From Solea solea (taxonomy: Eukaryota > Chordata > Actinopteri > Pleuronectiformes > Soleidae), in contig NC_081154.1 of assembly GCF_958295425.1 (NCBI RefSeq), positions 10,347,766 to 10,411,765 of the forward strand: a stretch of DNA of 64,000 nucleotides, read 5' to 3'. The notes beneath the pieces were generated by a model. It searched no databases. It was not told the DNA's origin and saw nothing but the letters and a program-made list of their open reading frames with translations. Positions 12,099 through 23,930 of this stretch are shown here, one piece after another (positions within the stretch are counted from its first letter, which is position 1; the number at the start of each line of letters is the position of its first letter). The position numbers and the translations under genes are program-made.

Positions 12099-12106
12099 TT
12101 CAGTAC

Positions 12107-12441
12107 TAGAGCTGCAACTAACGGTTATTTTCATAGTCGATTGATCTGACGATTATTTTCTCGATTCATCGTTTGGTCCATAAAATCTCAGAAAACCTTA
12201 AAAAATGTTGATCGGTGTTTGTCAAAACCTGGAAATGATGACTTTCTCCCATGTCTTGTTTTGTCCACAAACCAAAATGATTGACTTTGAATGATTTTGT
12301 TGTTATCCAGAGCAAAGAAATGAAGAAAATACTCACATTTAAGAAGCTTAAACGATCGGAAATCTTGTGTTATCCAAATAGTTGTCGATTCATTTACTAA
12401 TCGATGAATAATCGATTCATCGATTAATTGTTTCCGCTCTA
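12107..12441 (+). mobile_element. Non-autonomous hAT element, full length
   Basis: Starts TAGAGCTGCAACTAACG and ends GTTTCCGCTCTA, with inner inverted copies of an ATCGATTAAT-like motif, the pattern of a widespread teleost hAT family. It is flanked by a perfect 8-bp duplication TTCAGTAC (12099-12106 and 12442-12449), the length expected for hAT insertion. It encodes no transposase, so it would have been mobilised by an enzyme from elsewhere. Related copies are at 21491 and 63342. Confidence 0.92.
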
Positions 12442-12463
12442 TTCAGTACACCGAAAATAACTT

Positions 12464-12480
12464 GTTTGTGTGTGTGTGTG
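12464..12480. repeat. Short (GT)n tract
   Basis: Imperfect GT repeat just beyond the hAT element. Confidence 0.85.
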
Positions 12481-13177
12481 TCGTGTATAAAACAACATCA
12501 CGGCAGCTGCCCCACCCACACTGAGGAGGTATTAGAGTAATGGAAAACGTCGTGCCTGATACCCAACCCAAGTAGAGTAGTAGATAAAACTGTGTAATGG
12601 AAAAGCGCCATTAGTGGGTGTCGGTGGGTTTTTCAACCGGTGGAAAAGAGGCCTTAGCTCGAGTGGACAACATTCATCACAGTGGAGGGTCACTAAATAA
12701 ATCTTTCATTTTTTGCCCCCCCCACAGAGATAATGTTCATGACGCAAGTTATATGTTGTTGTTTTTCCCCCCATTTTTTAGTTGTTATTTAACATGGAAA
12801 CAGTGCTCAGCAGTGGATCAGTGATATGAGCACTGGCTGTACTGTATGTGTGCCACACACACTTTCCTTTTTAATGACGTAATGACACACGCAGATGGGC
12901 ATCAGACTTGGATCTCAGGAAATATGAAGTAGGCGAGACGACGCGAGTGGCCATTCAGACACAAATAAGACGAAGAACGAGAAGGAGCAATATCCTGGTG
13001 GACGGGTTAGAATCCGAGAGACAGAGAGCCTCTCTCTCCACCACTGTCATCTCTCAACACGTCTGTCAGTCCTTTATTGAATCAAATTTTCCACATGCTC
13101 TCTTTTCACTTTTACCTATATTGTTTTTTCCAACTTTCTCTTGCCGCTAACGTGTTCTGTCAGGTGACATTTCCTGT
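12481..13177. other. Non-coding stretch, nothing recognised
   Basis: Open frames near 12618-12824 and 12908-13355 run into homopolymers and are unrecognised. Confidence 0.55.
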
Positions 13178-13203
13178 GGGGGGGGGGGGGGGGGGGGGGG
13201 GGG
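13178..13203 (+). repeat. G26 homopolymer
   Basis: Twenty-six uninterrupted G residues. Quadruplex-capable; the length is sensitive to sequencing and assembly error. Confidence 0.9.
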
Positions 13204-13642
13204 AGTATGCTGCTGAAGCACAGTTACTGTCTGAAATCAAACTCGTTTTTACAATGAATCACACCTTCAAGGGAGGAGCTTTTTTTTTTTTTCCTTTTTC
13301 TTTTTCTTCAAGTCCATTCCTCTCTCTTGTTTTGTCTCTCCCAGGTTTTGTGTGAGTGATGAGAATAAACAGTGGGACTGAAGGGAAAAGAGAAACACAC
13401 ATGAGGGACTATTTTCTCTGCAAAGTTTCACTCCTTCTGACTCTTTCTTTCTCCTTCCAGGTGCCGGTACACCCTCTCCCTTGACATTTCATTCTTGCTT
13501 TTGTTCTCCACCAATCTTTCCAGCAACAGTCTCTTGATGGCGTTAAAGGAAGAAGTATCGCTCTTATTCTGAATGCTCAGGGTTGTTTGAATCTAAGAGA
13601 TGTGGATGTGTGTGAAGGTGGTTTAAGTGTGGGGAGGGGTGG

Positions 13643-13661
13643 CAGAGAGAGAGAGAGAGAG
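13643..13661. repeat. Short (GA)n tract
   Basis: About nine GA units within a purine-rich segment. Confidence 0.85.
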
Positions 13662-15431
13662 TTACAGACAGTTTACCAGAAGTTTCTGCATGTTGCGCAT
13701 CAAAGAAACATGCAGAAAGATAAAAAGGCGAGACAAAGACAGACAGGTGTGGAAGAGGGGGAGGAAAAAAAAGGAGAGCTAGAAAGTGAATGGGTGAGGT
13801 GCAGGTGGGAGGTGGTGGTATTAAATAAGTGATAAATATTCAACAGAAGGCAAGCAGATGCTCAAGAGACAACTTGACAGCCCAAACAAATACGTAGCGC
13901 ACTCTAGCAACCATACACCAACATGTACCACAATGCACAGCAGTCCCCAGTTGATTGTACTGACAGCAGACAACACAGGCAGAATAGGGTTTTGGGAAGA
14001 TGTGGCAGTAGACGCGGTGGAGATGGGATGATTTGTAAAGATTGACAATTCTTGTTTTGTTTTCCTGTGGACTTCCTTTGCCCCCACCGACAGGTTTTTC
14101 TCCTCCATTTCTCTTCCCCCCCCCACCCTTCAAATCTGTGGCAATCCATACATCTCTCTCTGTTTCTGCACTGTAGCACAGAAAAGTTGCACAAAGCAGA
14201 CATGACCCTTCCCCGCAACCCTTTCCTGAGGGGCCATCCATCAGCTGCCGGGCCCCAGACGGACTGAGGGAAGAGAAAGGGGCGGATAAAGAACTGGAAG
14301 GAGGGATGGAGGTGGATGGTGGAGCTTTTTTTTTCCCACAGGTTAGGTCTGGAGGTTAGAGCGGTAAGGCCAGTGGGGAGCGGGGGCCTCTGCACCGGGA
14401 GAAATGAGGTAATATGTTGGGAGTAGGGTGAAAAATGGTTGTGTCACTTCGCTGGAATGGTTTGTCCGCCGCAGTCGGATGACCAGGAGGTGAGAGTGGC
14501 TTTTAGTTTTTTACAAGTCGCATTACACAGCACACCCACATGCTCGGGCCCATGTTGCAGAGATATGCATTGATATCAGTGGTGTCTAGATTATAACACA
14601 TCGCTCTTGACATCACAACTAATTCAAGCGTTCATTCACAGGGGGCTTCACAAAGGAGGAGAGAGTCGGCATAGTCGAGACAGCACCGGGGATAAAATTG
14701 TGTATTTGTCACTGACGTGAATACACAAAACTGAGAGGCAATCATACTCGAAAAAACACAACACGTGCATCCGTGTTTCGATTGATTGTCAGTGAGTACT
14801 GAGGCTCTTCAAGACGGAAATATTACAAATAATACAGACAAAGCAACGCGTCATTTTAGTGGCCATGCTTTAATCGTTAAACCTTTATTTACCATACCGC
14901 GTTCTCCAAAAATAAAAAGGTCGAGATATACTGTACTTGGGTTATTATTGCATGCACAATTAATAATAATAATGGCCTAATAAAAAGGACGAGGCTGGTG
15001 CCGCCCTGTCATTAAGTCGGGCTGCAGAGAACAACCGGTGATGGCAGAGATATTACCTGGTTAACCTGGTGAAATATGGCGACATTTACATCAAGAGGAG
15101 AAAGTTGTGACCTGTGTACCTTGAATACTCCCCAAGATACGCTGCAAAAGTAATGTTCTATAAGGAGTAAGACTAAACGCCATCGGACGCATTACTACCA
15201 AAGAAGAAGAGAACGATGCTGCAGCTCCCGCGGACACGTCTGGTCCAAGCGGCTCACAGCTGAAAGGCCCGTTGGGGGCACCAGGTCGAGGCTCGGATGA
15301 CTAATTCTTCTGCTCTCAAAATGTTTTTTCCATGTTTTTTTGGGTGCGCTGTTCCAAACACGCGGCTCCAAAGTCTGCGCTGCGCACGGTTCACCTCATG
15401 CACATTGGGTCCGTGAAAGTATACCCGGGGC
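13662..15431. other. Non-coding stretch, overlapping chance frames
   Basis: Three minus-strand open frames of 101 to 163 codons overlap in different frames at 13821-14395 and share no recognisable domain, which argues against coding. Near 15046-15068 the word ACCTGGT occurs twice in tandem. Nothing else recognised. Confidence 0.5.
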
Positions 15432-15460
15432 CTTAAGGCTTTTAATCTTAAGGCTTTTAA
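15432..15460. repeat. Tandem duplication of a 15-bp unit
   Basis: CTTAAGGCTTTTAA occurs at 15432-15445 and again at 15447-15460. Confidence 0.9.
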
Positions 15461-15973
15461 CCTCTGTCTGAGTCATGGTGCTACGTCCCGGTAAAGATGT
15501 AGCCCCTTCACGGCCACTTCCTCTCAAAATTGCTCTAAATGTAAAGCAAGTAAATATAGGTTTTCAGCCCTCAGACACACTGTCTTAAAGCCAAACTTCT
15601 CCACTTGAAGCCAGTGGCAAAGTGCCAAAATTCATGTTGGCCCACATGTACACACACAAGCCCCACCCCCCCCACCTCCCCGAGTCCGACCACTGAAACT
15701 ATTCCCCCCCTCTTTCCATATACACAGACCTCTTTTTTGGTCCTAGAACAGCATATTCAAATCTGGAACACATCCACATATCATCCGCTGTCCCTCAGCC
15801 ATCCCTCCCCGCATACTTGTCCTCTTTCCAAATCATTAATGGTATGTAAATCCTATCACCACCATCACTTGCAGTGTCTTTCAACAGATGTTGACAGGCC
15901 CCACATTTTAGGTCAGCAGGCAAACACCAGCGGCAGTTAAAAAAAAAAAAAAGGGGTGAGCTTAACGGCTGCT
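15461..15973. other. Non-coding stretch, C-rich
   Basis: Includes C-rich segments near 15661-15715 and an A13 run near 15940. No gene seen. Confidence 0.55.
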
Positions 15974-16027
15974 GGAGAGAAGAGACAGAGGGAGAGGGAG
16001 AGGGAGAGAGGAGGAGGGAGGGGAGGA
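15974..16027 (+). repeat. Polypurine tract with (GGGAGA)3
   Basis: Almost pure A/G on the plus strand, interrupted by a single C, with GAGGGA hexamer repeats. Long homopurine runs of this kind can form triplex (H-DNA). Confidence 0.85.
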
Positions 16028-18114
16028 CCAGTTTCCTCTGATGACATCGGTCTCGGACTCTTTGCTTCTTTCCCCCGTTCGTCTTTTTCAAAAACCTTTC
16101 AAACTGCAAGTCAGTGACAGCGACAGCGACGGCAAGCAACACATTTGTCATACTGTTCGCAGCCTGCATTTAGAAGCCCTTTGAGAATATCTTTGCTGGC
16201 TACAAGCAGAGAGGGAAAAGCAGCCGGCACGTCTGGCTGCCCGGCAATTAAAGCAGGAGAGGGGCAGCGAGAGGGAGGCAGATGGAGACTGGACTGATGG
16301 AAGGAACTTGGGAAAAAAAAAAGAAAAACGACAAAGTAAATAGAGTAATTACAATGATGTGTAAGGAAACCTCTCTCTAGTTCAGCAGTTTCTAATATCT
16401 TGGAAATAGTGCAGCGCTTCAAGTAAGTGAGGGGCCAAAAGCTCTCATCATTTCTGTGACTAAATACTGCAGCGGTTTGTGGGTCAACAGAAAATGTGCT
16501 CTACAAAATCCACTTCATTATTATTCCTTTTTTTTTATTATTATTATTAGTATTTTCATTATCATGTTGTAAATGAGCTTTTCCACATGAATTCACTTAA
16601 CCTTGAAAAGTTACCCTGGAAAAATGGGAAGGGAAATCTTTTCACCGAGACATCCTCGCAAACTGGGTCATCCTCCGTGGACGAACTGTGTTTCTAGAGT
16701 ATGAAAGCCCTGAACTTTGTGCTCCCCCCCCCCAATGCGTCATTTCACAGTTACTCCCATTTCTCTCACTAACAGAAGGAAATGTGTATTAGCAAAGGAA
16801 CTGTGGCAGAGGCGAGTCATTTCATTCCTATTATAGGTTTCAATGAGCTGCGTGTGTGGTTTTCTGTGTGTCATATCCGCCATCACGCAGATACTGATAG
16901 AGAATCTTGTCCACGTTAATCCATGTCACAGCAAAGTGTGTGGTGCGGTTGTGGATCCGATGGGTGTAATTAATGTCAGACAGCGTGCACAGATCAGAGA
17001 CAAAAGTACCTGACTAATGGGGCCGACTTTCATTCTGACCCATTGGTGACTCATTTTCGCCGAGTTGAATGCGGCCATTAGCTGTCGGTTCATTTGTTTC
17101 TGTCATAACACGGGTTTCGATGAGTTGAGGTTGCCAGGCCTCAGCCCCCCTCATCATATCATATGATTATCTTTTTGTTTCCACTATCACACGTGTCCAC
17201 ACCAGGGCAGGGCGAGACGGGGATGGGAGAGAGACAGAGGGCCGCCGAGAGACGGAGGCGTCCCTATTAAGTGTAAATCAATCACTCGCAGGAAGCAATT
17301 CAGCCTGGCACAGGTACAGAGGAAATTGGAGAAAAGCTGCTAAATCATGCACTCACACACACAAATGCACCGGCACAAGAACACAAGTGTGCACGTATGG
17401 ATGCAACTAGTCTCGGGGAGGCTGACAGGAAATTGGACCGTCAGGAAGTAGCCCTGAGTACTGGGCGGAGATTGTTGTGCCATGGGAGTTTTCTCTATTC
17501 TGTCTGTCACTTTAAATAGCCACAAGAAATTGGTTTCTTTGCACTGGTAACATCACCTCCCTGTTATTGGTTATCATGTGGTTCGAGCATCAACTGTACA
17601 TCCATCTTGTTCTCTCTAAACTCTCCCTGACAGCTGACACTGTCTCCGAAAGCACCCGTGTTATTTTGACGTGGAGCAGTTGTTCTTGTTGTTTTATGGG
17701 AAGCCTTTAATCGGGGCGGGTTTAGAGCTTTTTTTTTTTCTGTATATTCTCAATGCTCTTTAAGGCATCTGTTGCGGCTATCAGTTCTTCTGAGTGTTGT
17801 TAATAAATAGGTTGAGGAAAATGACATTGTGAACCTCAGCTGCTGTTGCTATGCGGAGAAGCCAATAAGAGGTGTGAGACATAGGTGTGACAGTGTCGTC
17901 AACACTTTATCACCGGTGCAAGAAATGAAACGTACTGTAATTACATTTATGGATGCATCATCCGAAAAGAGACTGAGACATTTCATTGTGTATGGAACTC
18001 CAGGTTTTTCTGTTACAGTCTCATCTGTTGCGTCCATGGAGTCGATTCATATTTTCCCAGAATGAGCAATAAGCTGAAAGCTGAGAAATTGCACTCCAAA
18101 GTCAACATGTGTTA
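16028..18114. other. Non-coding stretch, long unique DNA
   Basis: Over 2 kb with only minor simple repeats (T/ATT near 16527-16560). The segment 16800-17120 is evenly composed and has ATTAATG and CCATTAG cores, so it is a candidate for conserved regulatory DNA. Open frames of 60 to 124 codons are unrecognised. Confidence 0.45.

Positions 18115-18144
<30 letters not shown>
18115..18144. repeat. (ATT)10 microsatellite
   Basis: ATT repeat directly abutting the start of the dispersed repeat at 18145. Confidence 0.9.
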
Positions 18145-18147
<3 letters not shown>

Positions 18148-18453
18148 AAGGCCTGTACATAGTTTTTTGGACATTGAGACAAAGCCTCAAACACATGTTA
18201 TTGTAAATATGTGTTATACTGTTCAAATTTCAAATTTAACACGCAAAATCTGATGTTCATGTACAACTACAGTAAATAAAAAATAAATACAACTTCTTGC
18301 GTTTCTTCATTTTTAAATTATTAATATACTATTCTAAAATGCAGTAAATTGTAAATAATCGGAAAAATGGGCAAAAGCACATTTCTGGTCCTTTTATGGT
18401 TAAAACAAGCAAAAAAAAAACAAAAAAGTCCAGACAGATGTTTTGAGGGTTAA
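18145..18453 (+). mobile_element. Unnamed dispersed repeat, copy 1
   Basis: Shares, in order, CCTGTACATAG, TTTAACACGC, TTCTTCATTTT, a word like ATGCAGTAAATTGTAAATAA, GGAAAAATGGGCAAAAGC, CCTTTTATGGTTAAAA and a poly-A-like patch with the copies at 20110 and 24869. It ends GAGGGTTAA. The TTAA boundary suggests a piggyBac-type MITE, but no transposase and no long terminal inverted repeat is visible. Confidence 0.65.
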
Positions 18454-20109
18454 TTAAAAGAAATACACGTTTGGCTCATGTCATTGTCAAACCAACAAAC
18501 AAAACAATTTACTTGGGATTGTAAAATCCCAACTACAAGATAGAAACCCTCACTGTCGTGTGAGTTGTGTTTTATGCAGTGTGTGACTTTATCCATCAGT
18601 TATGAGGTGTAATTATGACCCCCATCATCCAGGGAGTCGGCCCCCTGCCAATAACCTCTACCTCTCACCTTGAATACTCCCGAGTAAAGAGTGACACTCT
18701 GCTGACGGAGCTGATTAAGACCATAAACTTGAGGCCTTGTGTCCCCCTTTTAACAAACCACAAACACACACACACACACGTGCATATGCAGACAAAGCCA
18801 ATGGTGAAATGTGGTCATGTGGTCAGGTGTCTGGATTTCCAGTGAAGTCACCGGCTTTATAACGGTTACAAGTGTGGGCTTGTCTGTGCGCAACAAACCC
18901 ACAAGTGCCGTTTGCTTTTGTGTGCATCCGAGGTCAGGTCCATTTTCGTGCTTGTTAACTGCCAGGTTGCGGTTAGGAGGCATAAATATTTCAGCATCTG
19001 GTGGTAAGATAATCACTCAGATTAAATGGCTGACAAGACACAAGGCCGCACGGACCGTGGAAATGATAACTGGGAGAGAAGTGCAAAGAGGAAAGAGAGG
19101 AGACAGTGAAAGAGAAAAGATGAGAATCTCGGAAAAATGCGCCCGTAATAAACTGTTAAATTATCCGACTGCTAAATGGAAATGATGTTTTCCGTTCTCA
19201 GTGTTAACTGCACATTTTTGAGATTTTAAAATATAATTCCGATGCTGAGAACTCAGCAGTTTAATAACCTTGGAAGGAGAAACAAATCTTTAAACTAATA
19301 AATGTGATTTTAAAGCAACGCGGAGGGCGTGTGGCAAAGAGCAAAGACTCAAACCTTAATTTGTTAAATGCATAATAAAATGTTCCCTAACGGATGGGAT
19401 TTGGTTTGGTGTGGGTGTCAACATGCAGTGCAAGTTTTGTGATCCGACTCAGTAAGTGATCGAAACAATCCGGCTACGAAAATGTCAAACACAGGGTCAA
19501 AAGTTGTTATTCTGGACAAAAAAAAAGGAATAAAAACAGCAAACTGGGCGAGCTAGTTCTCAAATGCCTTTTTAACCTTCTCCAAGAACAAGGTTTAGAT
19601 GCTTGTACTGTACATGATGAAAACACCTTGATACAAAATGCCAGAAGAAAAATAATAAGAGAAGTTTGCATTTTCTGAGACACAGGTACAATCATTGTCA
19701 ATACAATTCTGAAAATGTACCAACGTGAAAAGAAATGTGTTCACATCATTAACTTCTCAGCTTGGAGGAAGAATGTGTTATGTCGCTGGCCTACTGTGGG
19801 GAAACCAGGGGTAGCATGTGTGTGCGTCGTCCAACTCCTCTTTCCAAAGAAAGCAAAACAAGTGAAAAGACTGTTCGACCAAGTGTAGCAGTTTCATTAA
19901 CTTCGGAGAGGAGCGATGCCAAAATAACACGTTACAAACCTAATCTTACCTATGAAAAGGAAACTGGAAATAAATGACGAATAATATACCTAAGAACTTA
20001 AAACAGGAGAAGGGAAAGGTGAAACAATTATGTCCAAGCACTGCAGCAATTATTCTCTTAAATAAACAAAAAGAAACTTTCTCAAAAGTAGACTACTTAG
20101 ATTTTGAAA
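18454..20109. other. Non-coding stretch between two repeat copies
   Basis: Contains a short CA tract near 18763-18780. Open frames at 18615-19185 and 19762-19977 have no recognisable content. Confidence 0.5.
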
Positions 20110-20408
20110 TTAACACCTGTACATAGTTTCAAATGTCATCTTAAATATGTTTTATTTAACACGCTAAATCTGAAATAAATAATCTATCTAAATAAAACTT
20201 TTTAGTTTTTCTTCATTTTAACTTGTTAATACACTATTTTAACATGCAGTAAACTGTAAGTAACTGCCAGATATTGAAAAGTTATTCTGGAAAACTGGGC
20301 AGAAGCACTTTAGCACTTAGCTTTTTATGGTTAAAATAAGCACAAAAAAATAAAATAAAAAAAAAAAGGCCAGATGGACATATTGAGGCTTAGGTGTTAA
20401 AGGGTTAA
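20110..20408 (+). mobile_element. Unnamed dispersed repeat, copy 2
   Basis: Best-bounded copy of the family. It begins TTAACACCT (20110-20118); AGGTGTTAA at 20392-20400 is the reverse complement, giving a 9-bp terminal inverted repeat, followed by AGGGTTAA. The interior matches copies 1 and 3, including CCAGATATTGAAAAGTTATT and TTTTTATGGTTAAAATAAGC. TTAA at both ends is compatible with piggyBac-type insertion; that is inference. Confidence 0.65.
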
Positions 20409-20696
20409 ACACCATGCACAAACAGCAATCTTAACTTAACTTCACTCACTACAAATAATAATACTACTTTTCAACATCATTTCAATGAAACAGACACAGG
20501 ACTTGTTTGAAAGGAGGTGAGAGATGATTTGGGGGCTCAGTTAAGTCTGTGACACTGATAGTGAGGACAAGTCCAGCTGTGTAAATACTATGATCCTTCA
20601 CATGTCTGGTAAAGAAAGAAAATGTCTACATAACAATTACAACTTAAAATAAAATGTAAAAATCCTTCAATGAGCGTCTAAATTAACCAACTGTAC
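20409..20696. other. Non-coding stretch, nothing recognised
   Basis: AT-rich unique sequence. Confidence 0.55.
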
Positions 20697-20744
<48 letters not shown>

Positions 20745-20746
20745 AT
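20697..20746. repeat. (AT)n microsatellite
   Basis: AT repeat with GTATAT variants at its end. Confidence 0.95.
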
Positions 20747-21033
20747 CTGGCCTGCTTGCATCTGCAGTAGTGTCACAACACAAGAGCTTTGAGAAGACAC
20801 CATTTATCATCAACATCATACAAGAATAATCTCTTCAGCCCGAGCACTGGACTCCAATAATTCCGTACTAACAGGCAAAGACCATTCTCATTACACTGAT
20901 TCTTACTTTCTCATTTTCTGCCTCACATTTATCAATTTGATTATAAGATAAGAGAGGGCTGATTAATTATTAATGGGCTCCCATCTCTTCGTTCAGGTTC
21001 CACCGCACTTTGATGATTTCTTTTTTTTTCTTC

Positions 21034-21061
21034 ATTATTATTATCATTATTATTATTATTT
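21034..21061. repeat. (TTA)n microsatellite
   Basis: TTA repeat with one TCA interruption. A perfect POU-type octamer ATGCAAAT lies downstream at 21106-21113. Confidence 0.9.
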
Positions 21062-21466
21062 CTCACTCTCGCATGCTCCTCTCGTCTGCATTTCACTCGC
21101 GCATGTATGCAAATACGCGGACTCAATTTAATCACGGGGCGAATTACGGCGACACTTCAAAACGCTATTCTCTTCCGTTTTGCTCCTTCAGAAAGGGCAT
21201 GACAGGGAAAAGCGGGAGGAAAGGGAAACAAAATTGGCTAAATTGATTGTCCATTATACCCCCGCGGCTCTCCATCAGTTAAAATCCTGCTGAAGCTGAT
21301 CTCTACGCGAGCACGTGCCGTCACTACGGCAGGGCGCAGCATCCTGGACGCGCACCTGTTGATGGTTCGGCGATGACAGGATGGGATTTTTTGGGCAAAA
21401 AAGGAGGCAGTTAATTATTTTTGCTATCCCTCTGCCCCATCTTTGCACCGCACTGAATTCTGACTG

Positions 21467-21488
21467 TTGAATTGAATTGAATTGAATT
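21467..21488. repeat. (TTGAA)4 pentanucleotide repeat
   Basis: Four TTGAA units stand where the 5' terminal repeat of the adjoining hAT copy should be. Confidence 0.9.
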
Positions 21489-21490
21489 AA

Positions 21491-21794
21491 ATCGATTATT
21501 TTCACAATCGATTCACCTGTCGATTATTTTCTCGATTAACCGATAGATCGTTTGGTCCATAAAATAACAGAAAACCTTTAAAAAATGTTGATCGGTGTTC
21601 GGCAAACCTGGAAATGATTCACTTTTAATGATTCTTTGTTATCCAGGGCAAAGAAATGAAGAAAATATTCACATTTAAGAAGCTTAAACAATCGGAAATC
21701 TTGTTTTAATCCTGAAGAAAAGCTTCAAACCAATTGATCGATTATCAAAATAGTTGTCGACTACTTTAATCATCGATGAATTGTTTCAGCTCGA
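21491..21794 (+). mobile_element. hAT element, 5' terminus lost
   Basis: Same family as 12107-12441: shares CGATTATTTTCTCGATTAA, CGTTTGGTCCATAAAAT, AAAAAATGTTGATCGGTGTT and TTCACATTTAAGAAGCTTAA. It lacks the terminal TAGAGCTGCAAC and has an internal gap after the word GGAAATGATT. The 3' end GTTTCAGCTCGAG is mutated. No target duplication was found. Confidence 0.85.
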
Positions 21795-23196
21795 GCTGTA
21801 ATACTGAATTGTTGCCGTTATCGTGATATAGCTCTAGTGCATACCCAGAAAAATTAGGGCCCATTTGCATTTTACAGCAGCGTAAGACCTTGACACAATT
21901 CCCAAGGAACCACAACCGGACTCAATGCTTTCTTCCCACACACCACCTGCTGTTTCTCTCCCACCTGCTGCCGCCACCTGAGAAACAAGAAATGAATTCC
22001 CCTTTTCACACGTTCCTCCCCAACCTTTCAAACCAAAATATGCGAATCCCAGTGTGCAGCTGCAATACCAGCAAACATGTAATTAGCATTACGCGGCTCA
22101 CACTCTCCACAAGAAAAGGTGACGGGCTTACGTTCGCATGATTAAGCCTTGGTGTGGAGTGAAAAGTGAAACTGGAGAAGAAGGTGGATTCCGCCGCTGG
22201 ATTCTCAAGTTAAAACTCCTCAAGTTGAAGCAAAAAGGGAGATTTTTTTTCTTTCTCGTCTCACATAGCGAGGTGATGAGAGCAACTGTGTATTAAGACG
22301 AAGAGCACAGTGGCGTCAAGGGTTCGCCACAAAACAGCTTCCAGTCACACCGCGCTCGTCCCTCTCAGCAGGAGGCTGCCACCCACAACAATAACAACCA
22401 TGACAAAAACTCAATAAGTGTGTAAAGTCTTTGTCTCTTCTAATATGCATAAAGGCCCCAAGAGATGTGTTATTTATCCTCGGGTGAAATCTTTTAGCCC
22501 AAGTTATTCTTAACCCCAAGTGGACATTATATCACAGACGCAATAATGTGGAAAGGAGGGAAGAAACAACACGGGGTGAATGCAATCTCACGAAGACACT
22601 GCATCTCATTGGAATGTCAGGAAAAAGAAAAGAAACCTCCACCTCCTCTTCTTTGGTTCTGCAAATATGCACACTCCACAGTCCATCTCGCTCACTCTCG
22701 TCCCCCTAAGGAAATAATCTCTCGTATATGTATATATATATATATATATATAAACTATAAATAATAAACATTCACATGCACTTCTTTGTTTGCACTTGGA
22801 GGCCTTTGGACTCACTAACAGAAAGAGGTTGAGGAAGTGTGAGCACCACAGCACACGCAGGGCATATTGTGTGCTCTCGATCCTTTGTTGCCGAGTGACG
22901 AGGGTAATGTGGGAGGAAATGGAAGAGAGGGAGAGAGGGAGGTAAAGGTGTGATGTTTCAATTCATCTCTGCATGAATCAGTCATAGAGGCAGCACCGCT
23001 GGGAGGGGGGCGCTTGACTAATTGTATGCGCGGCGTTTGAAAATCACCGCAGCACCTTCAAGACGCTGTCATCAAAAGAGCTCGGAAAGCAGGCGCCACG
23101 AGGGGCCGTCACTTTTTTTTATGTTTTTTACAAATTCAAACAAATATGACGTGACGTGCACGTCCTTCAAATATATTTGGACATAATCTCCCTTGT
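21795..23196. other. Non-coding stretch with a TA tract
   Basis: A (TA)n tract lies at 22725-22752 and a T8 run near 23113. Open frames at 21834-22141 and 22316-22854 overlap on opposite strands and are not recognised. Confidence 0.5.
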
Positions 23197-23224
23197 CCCC
23201 CCCCCCACACACACACACACACAC
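23197..23224. repeat. C10 run plus (CA)n
   Basis: Poly-C passing into CA repeat, like the arrangement at 4702-4737. Confidence 0.95.
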
Positions 23225-23910
23225 GATTGCATTATTCATTATGACACTTAGTAGGCATGATAACGATTAATTGATGATCACTTTTAAATCGGATCGATTT
23301 ATGTGATGGCGCTGCTTTCGGTTGAGAACTGTTTATACGTCATTACCCCGTCCATGCATACAAAGCCGATGGACCGGTGGAAAGTGAAAGCACGTAGAGT
23401 CCGCAGACTGGCACAGTGAGCACCTCGGCGTACCCGGAACATCAGTTCCGAGCAGGTGTTTTTAGCCGCTGGACTGACTGTGACCAGGCTGCACTCCCGT
23501 TTGATGCCAGCTCATGTCGACGTGTTAATTATCCTCAACAAAAACAAGTATAGGGGGAAAAACCCAGGACACAGTGAGTCTGATATGTCATCGAGTTATC
23601 GTTCATTCAAAACATGTTAGGCGAGTTCTTTTTATGGGAGCACTCTGCATTTAAAATAATAAATGTTATGTTTAGAAAAAAAGGAAAGATAAAAACCGTA
23701 ACAGATGCCCTACTACTTGGAAATACAGCTTTAGTTGAAGACGTGTTAATTAGTAGCGATGATCAGGGCACGGAAACGCTCTCAATTCCCAACCCTAACA
23801 CTTACTATTAGTCACGCGAGGTTGAAGGTTGAAAAAACAACATCGTATTCTTATTTTTTCTGATGCCAAGAGGGCATTCAACGTGGATCTAAAGGCCAGG
23901 CTGCACTCAG
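23225..23910. other. Non-coding stretch, nothing recognised
   Basis: Unique sequence. A 65-codon frame at 23614-23811 is AT-rich and unrecognised. Confidence 0.5.
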
Positions 23911-23930
23911 AGCGCCCCCTGCTGGACCTT
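23911..23930 (-). promoter_or_regulatory. Strong CTCF-like motif
   Basis: The minus strand reads CCAGCAGGGGGCGCT, matching the core CTCF consensus CCASYAGRKGGC at all positions plus the usual GC extension. CTCF and this motif are conserved in fish. Binding in any cell type is not shown. Confidence 0.6.

Noticed and set aside
13821..14395. Three overlapping minus-strand frames of 101-163 codons
   Set aside because: Mutually overlapping in different frames with no domain; typical of stop-poor C/T-rich DNA.
3753..23163. Shared 14-mer CGTGACGTGCACGT at 3753 and 23150
   Set aside because: Looks like a compound E-box/CRE site, but several chance 14-mer matches are expected in a 64-kb window and the flanks do not match.
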